This document shows, in pieces, positions 49,731 to 60,714 of a stretch of 64,000 bases of DNA; within the stretch, counting starts at the first letter, position 1, and the number at the start of each line of letters is the position of its first letter. A model generated the notes under the pieces. The model saw only the letters and a program-made list of their open reading frames with translations. It was not told where the DNA came from and ran no database searches. This DNA is from Datnioides undecimradiatus. Taxonomy: Eukaryota > Chordata > Actinopteri > Lobotiformes > Datnioididae. The position numbers were made by a program, and so were the translations under genes. The DNA is taken from NCBI GenBank assembly GCA_008933995.1, contig WARS01000027.1, forward strand, positions 1,832,001 to 1,896,000. The letters run 5' to 3'.

Positions 49731-50424
49731 AAAATATCAAACTCTTAATATTGCAGTTTCTGACCAAGCTGCCAAACACGGTCACCCCGAGGTGTTTCCC
49801 TGTTCTTACATAATCAGTGTTTTCTCAGAGTTGGCGTCGCCTGTTGCACCTGTTATCTCTCACATCACCACCCCAGTCCTACCCCGGGATAACGAGCGCT
49901 GCTCATTTTCAGCGTCGAACCCCACAGCCAAGGATTTAACAATGGAGACGCAGTTTAGAGGCGATCAGGGTTTAAAAACATGTCATTATGTCGAGATAAT
50001 GAGCTTCAGCGCAGGTTTCATTGCGGAGTCTTTGCTCTAAGCCTCGAGACAAACAGGAAGACGAGAGAGCAGCAGAGACAAAGGGAGGAAAGAGAAGAAG
50101 AAGAAGAAGAAGAAGGCGGAGACGCTGAATCAACATCGTTTGGCATTTGGTACATAACGAGATCATTAAGTTAAGATCACAGCGAGCGTTTTAAAACATA
50201 TCAACACCAGAAAACTACATTTCCTATCCAAATAGAAGCTGATAATGAAGAAAAATACCTTTCTATGCTTCTGCTGCTCAGTTTTGTCCTTTTTCTATCA
50301 TTTTAACATCTGTCGGTTTGTTTCTGACTGTCATCTGTTGCTGACGTGGGAGAAAGGAAGTGGAGATGGAAGATTCAGTTGGGTCAGAAACCGGAGGTCC
50401 AGAGACGACTCGCCATGAACTCAC
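49731..50424. other. Intron 3 end next to exon 3
   Basis: Holds a purine run with an (AGA)n core at about 50085-50117. Nothing else is recognised before the exon 3 donor. Confidence 0.6.
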
Positions 50425-50701
50425 CGTCACGCCGCTGTCGGCCTGCGTCTCTTTGTAGGTGAAGTTGCACACGGCCCAGGCCAGGTAGTAGGTGGACATG
50501 CGCGGCGTGCGGGCAAAGCGGTTGGTCAGCCAGCCGTCTTCGTCCGACAGCGAGCTGCTCTCCACGGGCATGTTGGACAGGGAGGTGTACTGCGGGTCGT
50601 GGCGCAAGGTGAGGGAGAACGTGGCCTTGTAGACGGGCTCGTCGAAGCAGGGGAACGCCTTCCGGGCGTGGATCGGACTGAACTGGGTCACCGCCAGGTA
50701 A
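50425..50701 (-). CDS. trhde: TRH-degrading ectoenzyme, exon 3
   Basis: This 277-nt exon gives one nucleotide to complete an Arg codon and then 92 residues. It starts [22 protein letters not shown], shown here in two parts as [10 protein letters not shown] and [12 protein letters not shown], followed by [39 protein letters not shown] and ending DSGVT. The [16 protein letters not shown] block is the M1 aminopeptidase N-terminal-domain signature; by analogy with aminopeptidase N its Gln lies near the substrate N terminus. NFT is a conserved potential N-glycosylation site on this extracellular part. The acceptor is gcctcacag|T (50703-50702) and the donor acg|gtgagt (50424-50423). Phases agree with exons 2 and 4. 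Length and sequence agree closely with mammalian TRHDE. Teleosts may carry more than one trhde copy, so the exact paralogue is not settled. Confidence 0.96.
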
Positions 50702-50740
50702 CTGTGAGGCAAAACAAACGGACTTTGTTACTTTAAAGAC

Positions 50741-53599
50741 AACTGGACGTAAAATGCGAACATCAGCTGTCATGAAATCATTCTCAAACCGTTTACACCT
50801 CTGTATCCAAAGCCCAGGTAGGAACAAACGCTTTTTAACGAAGGTGTAAACGCTTCATCATTGGATCTTAAAACATCTGGAGGTTGTGTTCAGATTACTC
50901 ATTATATGTCTGAGCCATGCAGGAGCCGAAAGATGAGTTTCTCAACAGAAACTGTGTGAAAATTAAAGAAATACATGTGGGAAATGAATCATATACATTA
51001 CGAAACGAGCGTTTACTGCTCTCATCTTTGCAGCTGATCTGCTGTTAACAAGGAGGAGAGTATATCTGGTCACAGAGGAGCCGGCGCTGCAGCACAACCA
51101 AGACGAACTGAAGCAAGAGCTGATGTTCAAATAAAGAAAAGCTTGGTGTGCTGCTGCTGCTGCTGAATTCACAAGAAGGGACACAGGATGAAGAGTCTGT
51201 CACAGAGAGAGTTTACAGAGTTTTCCTGAAATCAAAACTCACAAAATACATGATTTGCCAACATGATTCTGCAAGGTCTGGTCTCAATAAGGACAATAAG
51301 GTGCTTTAAAGTTGCAGGTCTGATCGTTTACACTCTGACTGACGTGATTGCTTTTAATACCGGGCGTATACGGCGTGTAAAAGTCAGGCTCAGTCCACCC
51401 GAAAACTCATAAAACCACAGCAGACGACACAGTTTTGTCACGAGCGGCCTCGTAAACACAACGTCCAGGATTTCACCTTCGAAGGGTCCGTCCAACTAAA
51501 CGCTGACGGCCTCACTCATTCACCAGTCACCACATGCTGCAGATGACTTTGATGTGAAGGGCGATGTCGTTTTTAGGTTATTCCTTTCACCCGGCCGCCG
51601 CCTGAATCCTCCTTTCTTCCCTCTCAGTGAAATGCATTACCGTTGTTCACTGACGGTCGACTATTTCGGGTTAAACCATTGTTCAGACAACACTGTAAAA
51701 CACGAGAGCTGCTATAAAAGATGCAGAGCGACGTTAACAACAGTCATCAGCTTCAGGAAAGTGAGAAAGCGTTTGGATTGGGCAGGAGATAAATCAATCA
51801 GCTCCTGAGTTCAAGGAGTTTCTGGTCCCGGTCAAGAGATACTGTGGTTTGGCACGAGTCCACAGACAGGAGGTGAATTCTTACGTTTTGGTGAAGATTA
51901 AACAGGATTTAGTTATCTAGCTGTTGCTGCATCACACTGGAAGACAAGAGGCTTCCCAAAATGTCGAACTGTTCGTTAAACGGCTCAAATTAAGCAGTCG
52001 TCTTTGTCTTGTTAAGTGACTTTTAATAAACCAGCAGCCACACCGGGACGACGGAACTGATTACAATCAGCTGCACACACACGGAGCCAGCAGCAGGAGC
52101 GTTTCATTATCCATCACAAGGTGACTGAGTCGTGTCTTTGTTGTGGCTTAAAACCGAGGCGAGGTCGCACCGAACCTCCCCAACGTTTGCAGACATTCGT
52201 CATCATGAGCAGCTCGTTCTGATCCAGACCAGCAGGCTGCAGCCGCAGAGCTCCTCAGAGTCCCGAGATGAGCCTCAGTTTTATTGCTTATGAACTCACT
52301 TTTCATTTTCCAAGAGGAACCGTGTTATATTTTTCTTTGAAAAGTTACAGTTTCACCTTTAATCAGAGGCCCTGGCGGACCTGCTTGTGTCTCAGCTTTT
52401 GTCTCATTGTAAACCCTCTCTCCTCCTGCTGCTCCTTCCTCCCAGGTCTCTCTACGCCTCCTTTTAATTTCTCTTTACAGCCTTTATCCTCATCTTTCTT
52501 TCTGCTTCTTGGATCTGTGCTATGTTTTGAAACTGTATTTTTCATTGCCATTGCAGGAGGTACACATTTTTCTATTGTGCATGGAAAATGACTCCTGCAC
52601 TGTCTTCTCTCCTGGTTTCTGTCCATTTCCTCCACAGCAAATCAAACCCAACGACTTCAACGGCTGGATGTCGACATTTGTAACACTCGGTCGCTTGGTC
52701 CATGGTCCTACACTTCAAATTGTGATTCTACGTGCCCCTCTAGCCTCTGTTTTACACCTGTGGGGCTCCAGGTTAGCAAGGAGCATCTAAATGATGTTCA
52801 GAAATAACAAAAACCTGGACTGCAGTTCATTCGTTGCCAGTTACATTGTGAAAAAGTCATAGTTTGGTTAGATTCCTGCACCAAAACTAGATGTTTATGG
52901 TTGGTTATCAAGAATGATTGGTTACATTTGAGGAAAGATCATGGTCTGGCATAAAATAAGTATGTTAGTATTGGATGTTAAGTTATCTAACCCGAGTTTT
53001 GCACGATATGTCCCATAAATTACAACTAAGTCAATGTTTTGTTGAGGTTTGTTGAGGTTTAGGGATCTCCGTCAGGTGGTGGTCATAGTTAAAAGAAGCA
53101 TCATTGACTGTTGGTAGTAATCCAGCAGCAATCTGAGCTTCAGCGTCAGATGTTCTGATGGTTCCTTCACCCACCACAACCTCATAAACTGTAATGATGT
53201 CACACTGCTTCCTCCTTTTATCCCAGTGGACCTATTCATTATTACAATGACCAGTAGAGAGCTGTTTCATGTTAAACTGTCATTTCAGGATGTCTGCAAC
53301 TGTCAAATCATTGTGTATCTGCTCAACTGATTCACAACATCTCCAAGAAGAGTTCGATACAGGGTTTTTCAAAGTCTGAGACCAAGGTTTTGCTCAGTTC
53401 CTGCTGCTAATGGGATCATTACATTGATTTGATTTGTTCTGTTTGCCGAGGTAGCCTGATATTACTGTTTGATTTACAGAAAAGTTCAATCCTAGAGAAG
53501 TTTAAGACTCTGGAAACGTGTGAAAAATGGTAAAATCAGCCCAAATTTACTGTATCTTTAACCAAATCACACACAATTTGTCTCAATTTGTGTCCAACA
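50741..53599. other. Intron 2 stretch, nothing recognised
   Basis: A short CAG/CTG run lies at about 51150-51167 and a twice repeated tttgttgagg at 53038-53060. Open frames at 52268-52790 on both strands are pyrimidine- or purine-rich and have no recognised family. Confidence 0.5.
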
Positions 53600-54365
53600 A
53601 AGAACAGGAAAATAAGGGGTTGGACCCAGACGGAGGCAGAGCCGGTGCAGTTCAATGATTTAATAAAGACAAACACAAAAGCTTACTGTTGGTTCAGGCA
53701 GGGTCAAAACCAGAAAAGGCAAACAAATCCATCAGGGAGAAGGCAAAACCAAAGGTCCACAACACAAAGAGACACGAGGAGAACGTCTGGGGCGAAGACG
53801 AACTGAACAAAAGGTGTGACGCTACACCAGGGAGGGAAGGCCAAATGAGACGCGGGTGAAACTGATGAATAGTCGGCGAGTAAAGTCACTGAACTTAGAA
53901 ACAAAGCAGGAAATGACAAACTGAAACAGGAAATGACTCAACTAAAACTCAAAACCTCTATTCATTGAGGCAAACGTCTGACCAGATCCAACCAAAGGGA
54001 TTCCTGACGGGTCTCACACTGTCTATCATGTCACGGTAACACAGAGGAAACAGGGAAACTCAAGGGGGTGGACACAGACGTTTGAGCAATGACGCTTCAA
54101 ATCAGAATTAAAGTCTATTAATTCAAACAGAAGTCCATTCAAACAGAAATCTGAAAACAACCAGAAGCAACACGAGGAAACAAACACGACTAAAGGTTAT
54201 CTGACGAGGAACAACGGGAGTGACGCAACATTAATACACAAGGTCGGGAAGGAAAACAAGACGCAGGTGAAACCAATGAACCACCTGACGACGCAGGTGA
54301 GAACAGGAAATGAGAGGATCACCAGGAAGACTCTTCAAACTGAAACAGGAAGTAACCAGAAAAAC
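53600..54365. repeat. Probable transposon-derived, purine- and AC-rich repeat, two related segments
   Basis: Two segments resemble each other. The first (about 53755-53955) has caaatgagacgcgggtgaaa, ctgatgaatag, aaacaggaaatgac. The second (about 54170-54360) has acaagacgcaggtgaaacca, aatgaaccacc, aaacaggaagtaac. Both end in the same aactgaaacaggaa words, and the opening (ggttggacccagacggaggc) resembles a very common fish repeat. Class and boundaries are uncertain. Confidence 0.5.
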
Positions 54366-54904
54366 GCCCACTTTGTGACGCATTTGGCCCCGAATCCAAT
54401 CAAGGTCGCCAAACGAGGCGAGTTCAGCAGGATTGCGTCTGCATTAAACGACCCGTGAATTGACCCATAATGCATTTCATCACATTCGGCTTTAACTCCG
54501 GCTCCAGCTCGCCGAACTCAAAATCCAGGCTGAATAATATGAGGCGCTGTCGCTTAAAGCGGGATTTTGTTTCAGTCTTTGAACCTCTCAGGACCTATCA
54601 AAGCAGAAATTTAAGGTGGAATCAGAGTTCAGGGGGTTAAAGGATAATCCTCCGGAGTCGGCAGAAGTTTTTACTTCTGCAGGGTTTTTTCCTCGTTCTC
54701 CCGCCGGGAGAGATAATCCAAAATAAACACGAGGACGTTTTTCTGTTTCCTCCTGATTTCTTTAAGCTGAGTTGGATGTTTTCATATCGGAGCTTTGTTA
54801 CGTTCGTCTGTCAGTCACCTGACAGAAACAGGAAGAAATTAAAACTCCAGGAAATAATCCCTCGGAAAACTTTGCTATCGCGCTCCTGCTTCTCTTACAG
54901 CGAG
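54366..54904. other. Intron 2 stretch, nothing recognised
   Basis: No exon, RNA gene or named repeat is recognised. Confidence 0.5.
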
Positions 54905-55865
54905 TGTTTGTGGAGAGATGAAAGGAATACGAGTGGGAGGAGGTGGAGGAGGAGGGAGTACAGGTGGAGTAGAGAGGGAAAAGTTGAGATGAAAGACAAA
55001 GAGAAAGGAGTGAAGATGAGGAAAAGACGGACGGGAGCAGCAGGGACATGTCAGGAACCGCCACGAAGCACTGGATATTCAAAACAGAGGAGGCGCACAG
55101 GAGGAGGAGGAGAGCAGGACGAGAGGCTGAGAAGAGGAAAATGAAAGATGAGGAGAAAGAGAAATGGGAGGAAGACAAAGGGGTAAAGGAGGAGGAGGAG
55201 GTGTGAGGAAGGAAAGGAGGTGGGAGGAGAAGGATGAAAAAGAGACAAAGGCAAAGGAGGAGGAGAAAGAGAAGGAGGAAGATGATGATGAGGGAGAAGT
55301 GAAGAGGAGGAGGAGGCAGAGGAGGAGGAAAGGAGGAGAAGAAGGGGACAAGGTGAAAAGAACAATGAAGAAAAGGTGAGGAGGTGATGAGGGAGGAGAA
55401 AAAGGACAGAATGAGGAGAAAAGAGGAGAGAAATGGGAGGAAGTGGGTGAAAAGATGAAGAGGAGACGAGCAAGAGGAGCAGCAGACAGAGGTGAGGAAA
55501 GAGGAGAGATCTAGGAGAGGAAGAGGAAAGGTGAAGAGGAGGGATGAAGTGGAGGAGGAGAAGAAGAGAGAGGAGTGAAAGAGGAAGTTGAGGAGAGAAG
55601 GAGACAAGAGGAGGAAGGAGCAGGAGGAGACAACAAGGTGGACAACAGAGGCAGCGAGACGAAGAGGGAGAGAAGAAAGAAACTGAAACGAGGTGGAGAG
55701 GTGATGATAGAGGGGGAGGAGGGGGAGGAGGGGGAGGAGAAGAATGGAGGGAGGGAGAAACAGAATAACAAACAGAGGACGAGCGAGGCAGACAGAAACA
55801 GAGAGAGAGAGAGAGAGAATAATGGAGAAAGCCTGAGAGGGACGAGATAAAGAGAGAATCTATTA
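54905..55865. repeat. Long polypurine tract (about 950 bp)
   Basis: The plus strand is almost only A and G for long runs (aggaggaggagg, gaagaaggggac, gaggaggagaagaagagaga), with short interruptions, the largest at about 55040-55080. The composition is GGA/GAA based without a fixed period. The minus-sense transcript would be a long CU-rich tract. Long frames on either strand here (up to 378 codons at 55051-56187) are Ser/Leu/Pro or Glu/Arg/Lys low-complexity and are artefacts of composition. Confidence 0.95.
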
Positions 55866-55867
55866 GA

Positions 55868-55869
<2 letters not shown>

Positions 55870-55914
<45 letters not shown>

Positions 55915-56315
55915 TGCATAAAACCTCAATACAACCCCAATATTAACACACACACACACACACACGTCGTGACATCCTGCAGGTTGCCAACAGTCGCCGC
56001 TGCCAAGGTAACGCTTGTTGTCACAGTAATCCTGATTGACAATCAAGCCTACAGCGTTGCCCTGGACAACTGCGACACGTAAACACATGCACAAACAAGT
56101 AAACAAACACACACACACACACACTCTCATCCATGAATTCATGCACACACACACACACACACTCTCATCCATGAATTCATGCCGCAACGCTTCGCTCTGC
56201 TCCCGAGCACCAGAAGAGAAATGAAAATGACATCATTTCCTGCTGGAATGTTTGCCATTATGTCGTGAGGAGGAGACACCACAGAAGAAGAGTGCGGGCA
56301 TGTGAGTGACACACT

Positions 56316-56349
<34 letters not shown>

Positions 56350-56660
56350 AGAGAAAAACACACACCTAATTCAGATTCAGAGATGTGACTGAAGGGGGAA
56401 ACTGTTGAGTCAGGTGTTTTCTGTGTGTTTGTGTGTGTGTTTGTGTGTGTGTTAGAAGTGTGTGTTCATTTAGGTATCTCATACACACACACACACACAC
56501 ACACGTACATCACACTGGACACACTGATCTCTTTAAGCAACGTCTCAAATTGCAATTCCCCGCTTTCACATTGAAAAGACTGCAGTGTGTGTGTGTGTGT
56601 GTCTGTGTGTGTGTGTGTGCATGTGTATGTGTGTGTGCGTGTGCATATGTGTGTGTGTTG
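55870..56660. repeat. Dense (CA)n/(TG)n cluster
   Basis: CA at 55870-55911, 55946-55965, 56108-56124, 56143-56163, 56319-56347 and 56482-56504; TG at about 56420-56451 and 56585-56658 (impure). Within it actctcatccatgaattcat occurs twice (56122-56143 and 56160-56181), each copy carrying the 12-bp palindrome catgaattcatg. Confidence 0.95.
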
Positions 56661-57089
56661 CTGCAGCTATAGTTTTACACAGGAAGCCGGTGAAGAGGCT
56701 GATTCATCATCTTTGGTGTAAAATATGCAACTGATGGAGGAGACGGCCGGGGAGAGGAGGGGGGAGGGGGGCTTTGTTTGATCAGATTTCAATTCAGCTT
56801 CGACTGTAGCAGGGCGAGGAGGAGGTGAGGATGCAGGAGTGAAGGAAGGAGGAGAGGTTGTTTGATGATGAACCAAAATGATTCTATAAAAGTTTATTTG
56901 ATTTTAACAGATCACCCACAGTAAAGTTCAACAGCACTAATGCCCCCCTCAGATACCCCAGTGGCAATTACAACATGATAAAGTGCCCTCTGTGTTGCCC
57001 CTCCGGTGGGGAAAACAAACCAGACTGGTCTCGTGACATAAACAGCCCTCTTAGTGTTTGTGTTTTAAAGAACAATTTCAAGCTAAAGT
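56661..57089. other. Intron 2 stretch, nothing recognised
   Basis: A G-rich purine run (gagaggaggggggagggggg) lies at about 56750-56770. Nothing else is recognised. Confidence 0.5.
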
Positions 57090-57245
57090 TCTACAAATGC
57101 TAACTTGCTAACTAGCATACAGACAGAATGCTAACATCACCACGCTAACACGCTCACAGACAGGGAATGGTTAATACAATGTTCACCATCTGTTTTTAAT
57201 GTTAACACTAACACCAAATGACATTCCTGTTAGCATGCTAACACA
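57090..57245. repeat. gctaacatgctaac-family fragment
   Basis: Blocks gctaacttgctaactagc, cacgctcacagacagg, caatgttcaccatctg and cctgttagcatgctaacaca match the 5' half of the percomorph repeat family also seen at 31690 and 32175. Confidence 0.6.
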
Positions 57246-59260
57246 TTACACAGAGATGTACTGACCATTACCTGCATGTGAGCATGTTGGCATGGGGATA
57301 TTCAACATCTTGCTGTTTCAAAGCAGGTAATACTGGCTGCAAGTCAATCCAGTGTGTGAACATGAGATACGATTAAAAGTTCTCCAGACTGTTAGAGCTG
57401 CAAGTGAAGCCTTAGCATTGTGAGGTAAATCACATGCAGCCAAAGGAAGCAACACATGGACCTTTGTTGTCTTTGAGACAACTTGCATGTGTTTATTTGT
57501 GATTTTCAAACTTGAGAGCAAACATCTAAATCTACTGGGTTACCCCAGACAGAAGCTTCATCTGGCGGTCATCACAGCTCGACCCAGACCAAAAACCCAG
57601 TCTGAGCAGGTTCAGAGTTGCACCGTCTGGGGCGAGGAGAAAGTGCATCAGATCATGAGCACGCGACCTGGTTTTTGTTTGTACTGTTCTGTGCTTGCCA
57701 GAAATAAATGCGCCCAGAGTCAGACCGTCAACACCTGAACTGTGGCTCACAGCTTTTTGAAATCACACGAGGTCTCTTGGCTACAACAACACAACAATGC
57801 TTGGACCTGCAGCTTGGACTCGACCTTCCTGGAGGTTCAGAGGAGATCATAGATGGTTCTTTGCATGGTTGCATCACAGGACTTCCAGTGGGTGATTCAA
57901 GCGTGACATGGTGTATGAACTGCACAGGTTACTACTGATCTTGTACCATGCAGAGGAGCAATCATCTTCATCTCTGTTATCTATCTTCATTCTGTTAAAC
58001 GTGTGTGTTGAGCTCAGTTTCAGAAGCATCCTGTCATAAACAGGAAGTCATCGGCGGGACACTCTCACCTGCTGCTGACGTTCAGTGGAAAGCCAATGGG
58101 ATTCGATCTCGGGGTGTCACCGATTTAATGACGATCCATCCAATCTGATTGCTCTAAAAGTCTGTCTAGTGTCCGTCTCAGGTGCAAAATGACATCTTGG
58201 TTGTGAAGACCTTTATTACACAGTACTTTCTCCTCCTCCCTGTGTGTGTGTGTGTGTGTGTGTGTGTTGGGCTCCAGAAGCGAATGCACTCAGTTGCTTC
58301 AGTTGACTGCCATGTTAGATGGGTTACCACCTCTGACACACCGCCAGAAGCGAGTGGCGCAATGTCGTCTGAAGCATCTCATCTCGGCAGCTGGATTACT
58401 TCCATCACAGTGAGACATGGAGGAGAGAGGGGAGCAGCTGATGAAGATCTGTTGGCCAATCAGCTCGTCTCTACCCTCCATTAAAACCCAGAATCTCCAC
58501 GTAGCGTTAGTTAACCATCTGTGGCTCTCGTTAACACTCCAACCTCGCGGTTCCTCATCAAACTGACATGATTAGCTGCCCTACCACTCATATTGCTTCT
58601 GTAATTCCTCTCCTCGTTAAAAGGAGGAAGCTCTGCAGAAAAGCAGCCGGCGTCTAATGAAGAAGTTCCTCGTAGGATAGCGAGATGGGAGAAAACAGCC
58701 CGGCGCCGCTCTTTTGGGTTTCTTTTTAAGTCAGGGCTTCCAGGAAGCCTTTCGGCATCAAAAGGAAAAAGGATCTGAACAAGTTCCAAGCTCACAGCTA
58801 GGCGTTTTTTATCAACACTGACACGAGAGGCCCGGTTTAATTACTGTCTGACAGCAGTCTTGGGGCGGTGGGTCCAGTGCTCTCAGGCGGTGTGGGGCGT
58901 GCATAAAGTGCACGCTGTTTTGTGGTTCATGTTTGTGCAGCAGAGCCGGGGAAAGGTGCTGTGGGTGGAGTGGGGGTAGATGAGTCCCAGCCAATCGTAT
59001 CATTGCTTTTATCATTGTGAGCCAATCAGAGTGAAGCGTGAGGCCAAAGAAGCTCGACAAACAGAGAAACACTTGTTCAGGAAATCATGTTGTTGTCTGG
59101 ATGATGCACAGGCTGATTGATTTTAAATAAAGATGGCCGATATTACAGCTCCTACAAGCTAAGCTAAAACACCTGGTGTCAGGCTGCCAGTACAGCTCCG
59201 CAAGCCCGCCCCCAGTCTCAGTGTTTATGTTCCTGAGATGCAAATACAGTTTCTCTGCTA
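57246..59260. other. Intron 2 stretch with no recognised gene
   Basis: A (TG)n run lies at 58241-58268. Open frames at 57487-57938 and 58182-58795 occur on both strands and have no recognised family. Confidence 0.5.
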
Positions 59261-60042
59261 TGTGAGTCAGAGCCAGTGTGTGGTGATGTGTTGCTGTGAC
59301 TCCAGAGTCTCTGCAGAGCACTGAAGCTGAGTCTCTGCTTTAATACAGTGATGTGCTGCTGTGACTCCAGAGTCTCTGCTTTAATACAGTGATGTGTTGC
59401 TGTGACTCAGAGTCTCTGCAGAGCATGAAGCTGAGTCTCTGCTTTAATACAGTGATGTGCTGCTGTGACCATTCTCTGCTTTAATACAGTGATGTGCTGC
59501 TGTGACTTAGAGTCTCTTTAGCTCTGATGTGTTGCTGTGACTCCAGAGTCTCTGCAGAGCATTGAAGCTGAGTCTCTGCTTTAATACAGTGATGTGCTGC
59601 TGTGACTCCAGAGTCTCTGCTTTAATACAGTGATGTGCTGCTGTGACTCCAGAGTCTCTGCAGAGCATTGAAGCTGAGTCTCTGTTTTAATACAGTGATG
59701 TGTTGCTGTGACTCCAGAGTCTCTGCAGAGCATTGAAGCTGAGTCTCTGTTTTAATACGGTAGTGTGTGCTGTGACTCCAGAGTCTCTGCAGAGGCAGTG
59801 AAGCTGAGTCTCTGCTTTAATACAGTGATGTGTTGCTGTGACTCCAGAGTCTCTGCAGAGCATTGAAGCTGAGTCTCTGCTTTAATACAATGTGCTGTTG
59901 ACTCCAGAGTCTCTGCAGAGCATTGAAGCTGAGTCTCTGCTTTAACACAGTGATGTGTTGCTGTGACTCCAGAGTCTCTGCAGAGCATTGAAGCTGAGTC
60001 TCTGCTTTAATACAGTGATGTGTTTCAGAAAGCAGCTTTGGA
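59261..60042 (+). repeat. 65-bp minisatellite array, 13 units of two lengths
   Basis: The unit starts tgatgtgttgctgtgactcc, continues agagtctctgcagagcattg and ends ctgagtctctgctttaatac. Units start at 59284, 59349, 59390, 59453, 59490, 59525, 59590, 59631, 59696, 59761, 59826, 59890 and 59951. Nine are 61-65 bp and four are 35-41 bp, the short ones lacking the inner gcagagcattgaagctgagt block. The array ends with tgatgtgtttcagaaagcag, the same tail as at 41936. This is a likely length-polymorphic (VNTR) locus. Confidence 0.95.
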
Positions 60043-60389
60043 TCAGTCGCCATCTTATTTACCTCCTCTACATCCCATAATAGTCAGGCTCTGTTTGCAA
60101 TAATCAGCTGAACATTTGATACGTAAACAATAAGTCAGAGAGCAAAACTCAGACTGTAATCTGACGTTTAAGCCTCTGGCACAGTTTCCTATAGCTCAGC
60201 TGGTTATTGATGTGTCCGTGCGTGTTGTGATGTCACGTGTCATGTGAGCAGCAGACGGCGGGTCACCGGTGGAGCGCGCTCAGACTGGATTCAGCCACTT
60301 CAGACTGGTTCTACTGGGAGACGGCGGCGGCATCAAACCCGGCTTTGCATCATTTGCATAAAGATCGATACCGAGCTTAAACAGTGATA
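60043..60389. other. Intron 2 stretch, nothing recognised
   Basis: No exon, RNA gene or named repeat is recognised. Confidence 0.5.
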
Positions 60390-60451
60390 GTGTTTATGTG
60401 TGTGTATGTGTGTGTGCACGTGTGTGTGTGTGTGTGTGTGTATGTGTGTGT

Positions 60452-60496
<45 letters not shown>

Positions 60497-60665
60497 AATT
60501 AATTCTCCCCCTCCCAGCACTGACGCGTTTAAGCCCAGCCTGGGGTTTCAGGGGTAACTCTGGATATTAAGCAAATCTCGCTGTGGAGCGTGTGTGTGTG
60601 TGTGTGTGTGTCTGTTAGCATTAGCCACACTGCTGCATCAAGCTAATCCTTAAGCTAACAGTCAG

Positions 60666-60711
<46 letters not shown>
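60390..60711. repeat. (TG)n and (CA)n cluster
   Basis: Impure TG at about 60395-60494 with two copies of tatgtgtgtgtgcacgtgtg, TG at 60590-60611, and CA at 60671-60711. The last two are complementary and about 60 nt apart. Confidence 0.95.

Positions 60712-60714
<3 letters not shown>

Larger units (their letters stand above)
30482..50424 (-). other. trhde: trhde intron 3 (19,943 bp)
   Basis: Bounded by the exon 3 donor (acg|gtgagt, 50424) and the exon 4 acceptor (ttttcag, 30482). It holds exon 4-derived tandem copies, clusters of decayed fish repeats, the inverted partners of the intron 4 elements, a 65-bp minisatellite locus and an intact non-autonomous hAT element, all listed separately. 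No intervening exon of TRHDE is expected or seen. Confidence 0.9.

Noticed and set aside
54776-55607. Several Glu/Lys/Arg-rich frames on the plus strand resembling coiled-coil protein
   Set aside because: Pure consequence of GGA/GAA repeats; no starts or splice sites support a gene.
55051-56187. 378-codon open frame on the minus strand
   Set aside because: It is the polypyrimidine complement of the purine tract plus CA/TG runs (Ser/Leu/Pro and Cys-Val strings). No domain, composition artefact.
59284-60016. CRISPR-like direct repeats
   Set aside because: Units are contiguous without unique spacers and lie in a vertebrate intron; it is a minisatellite.
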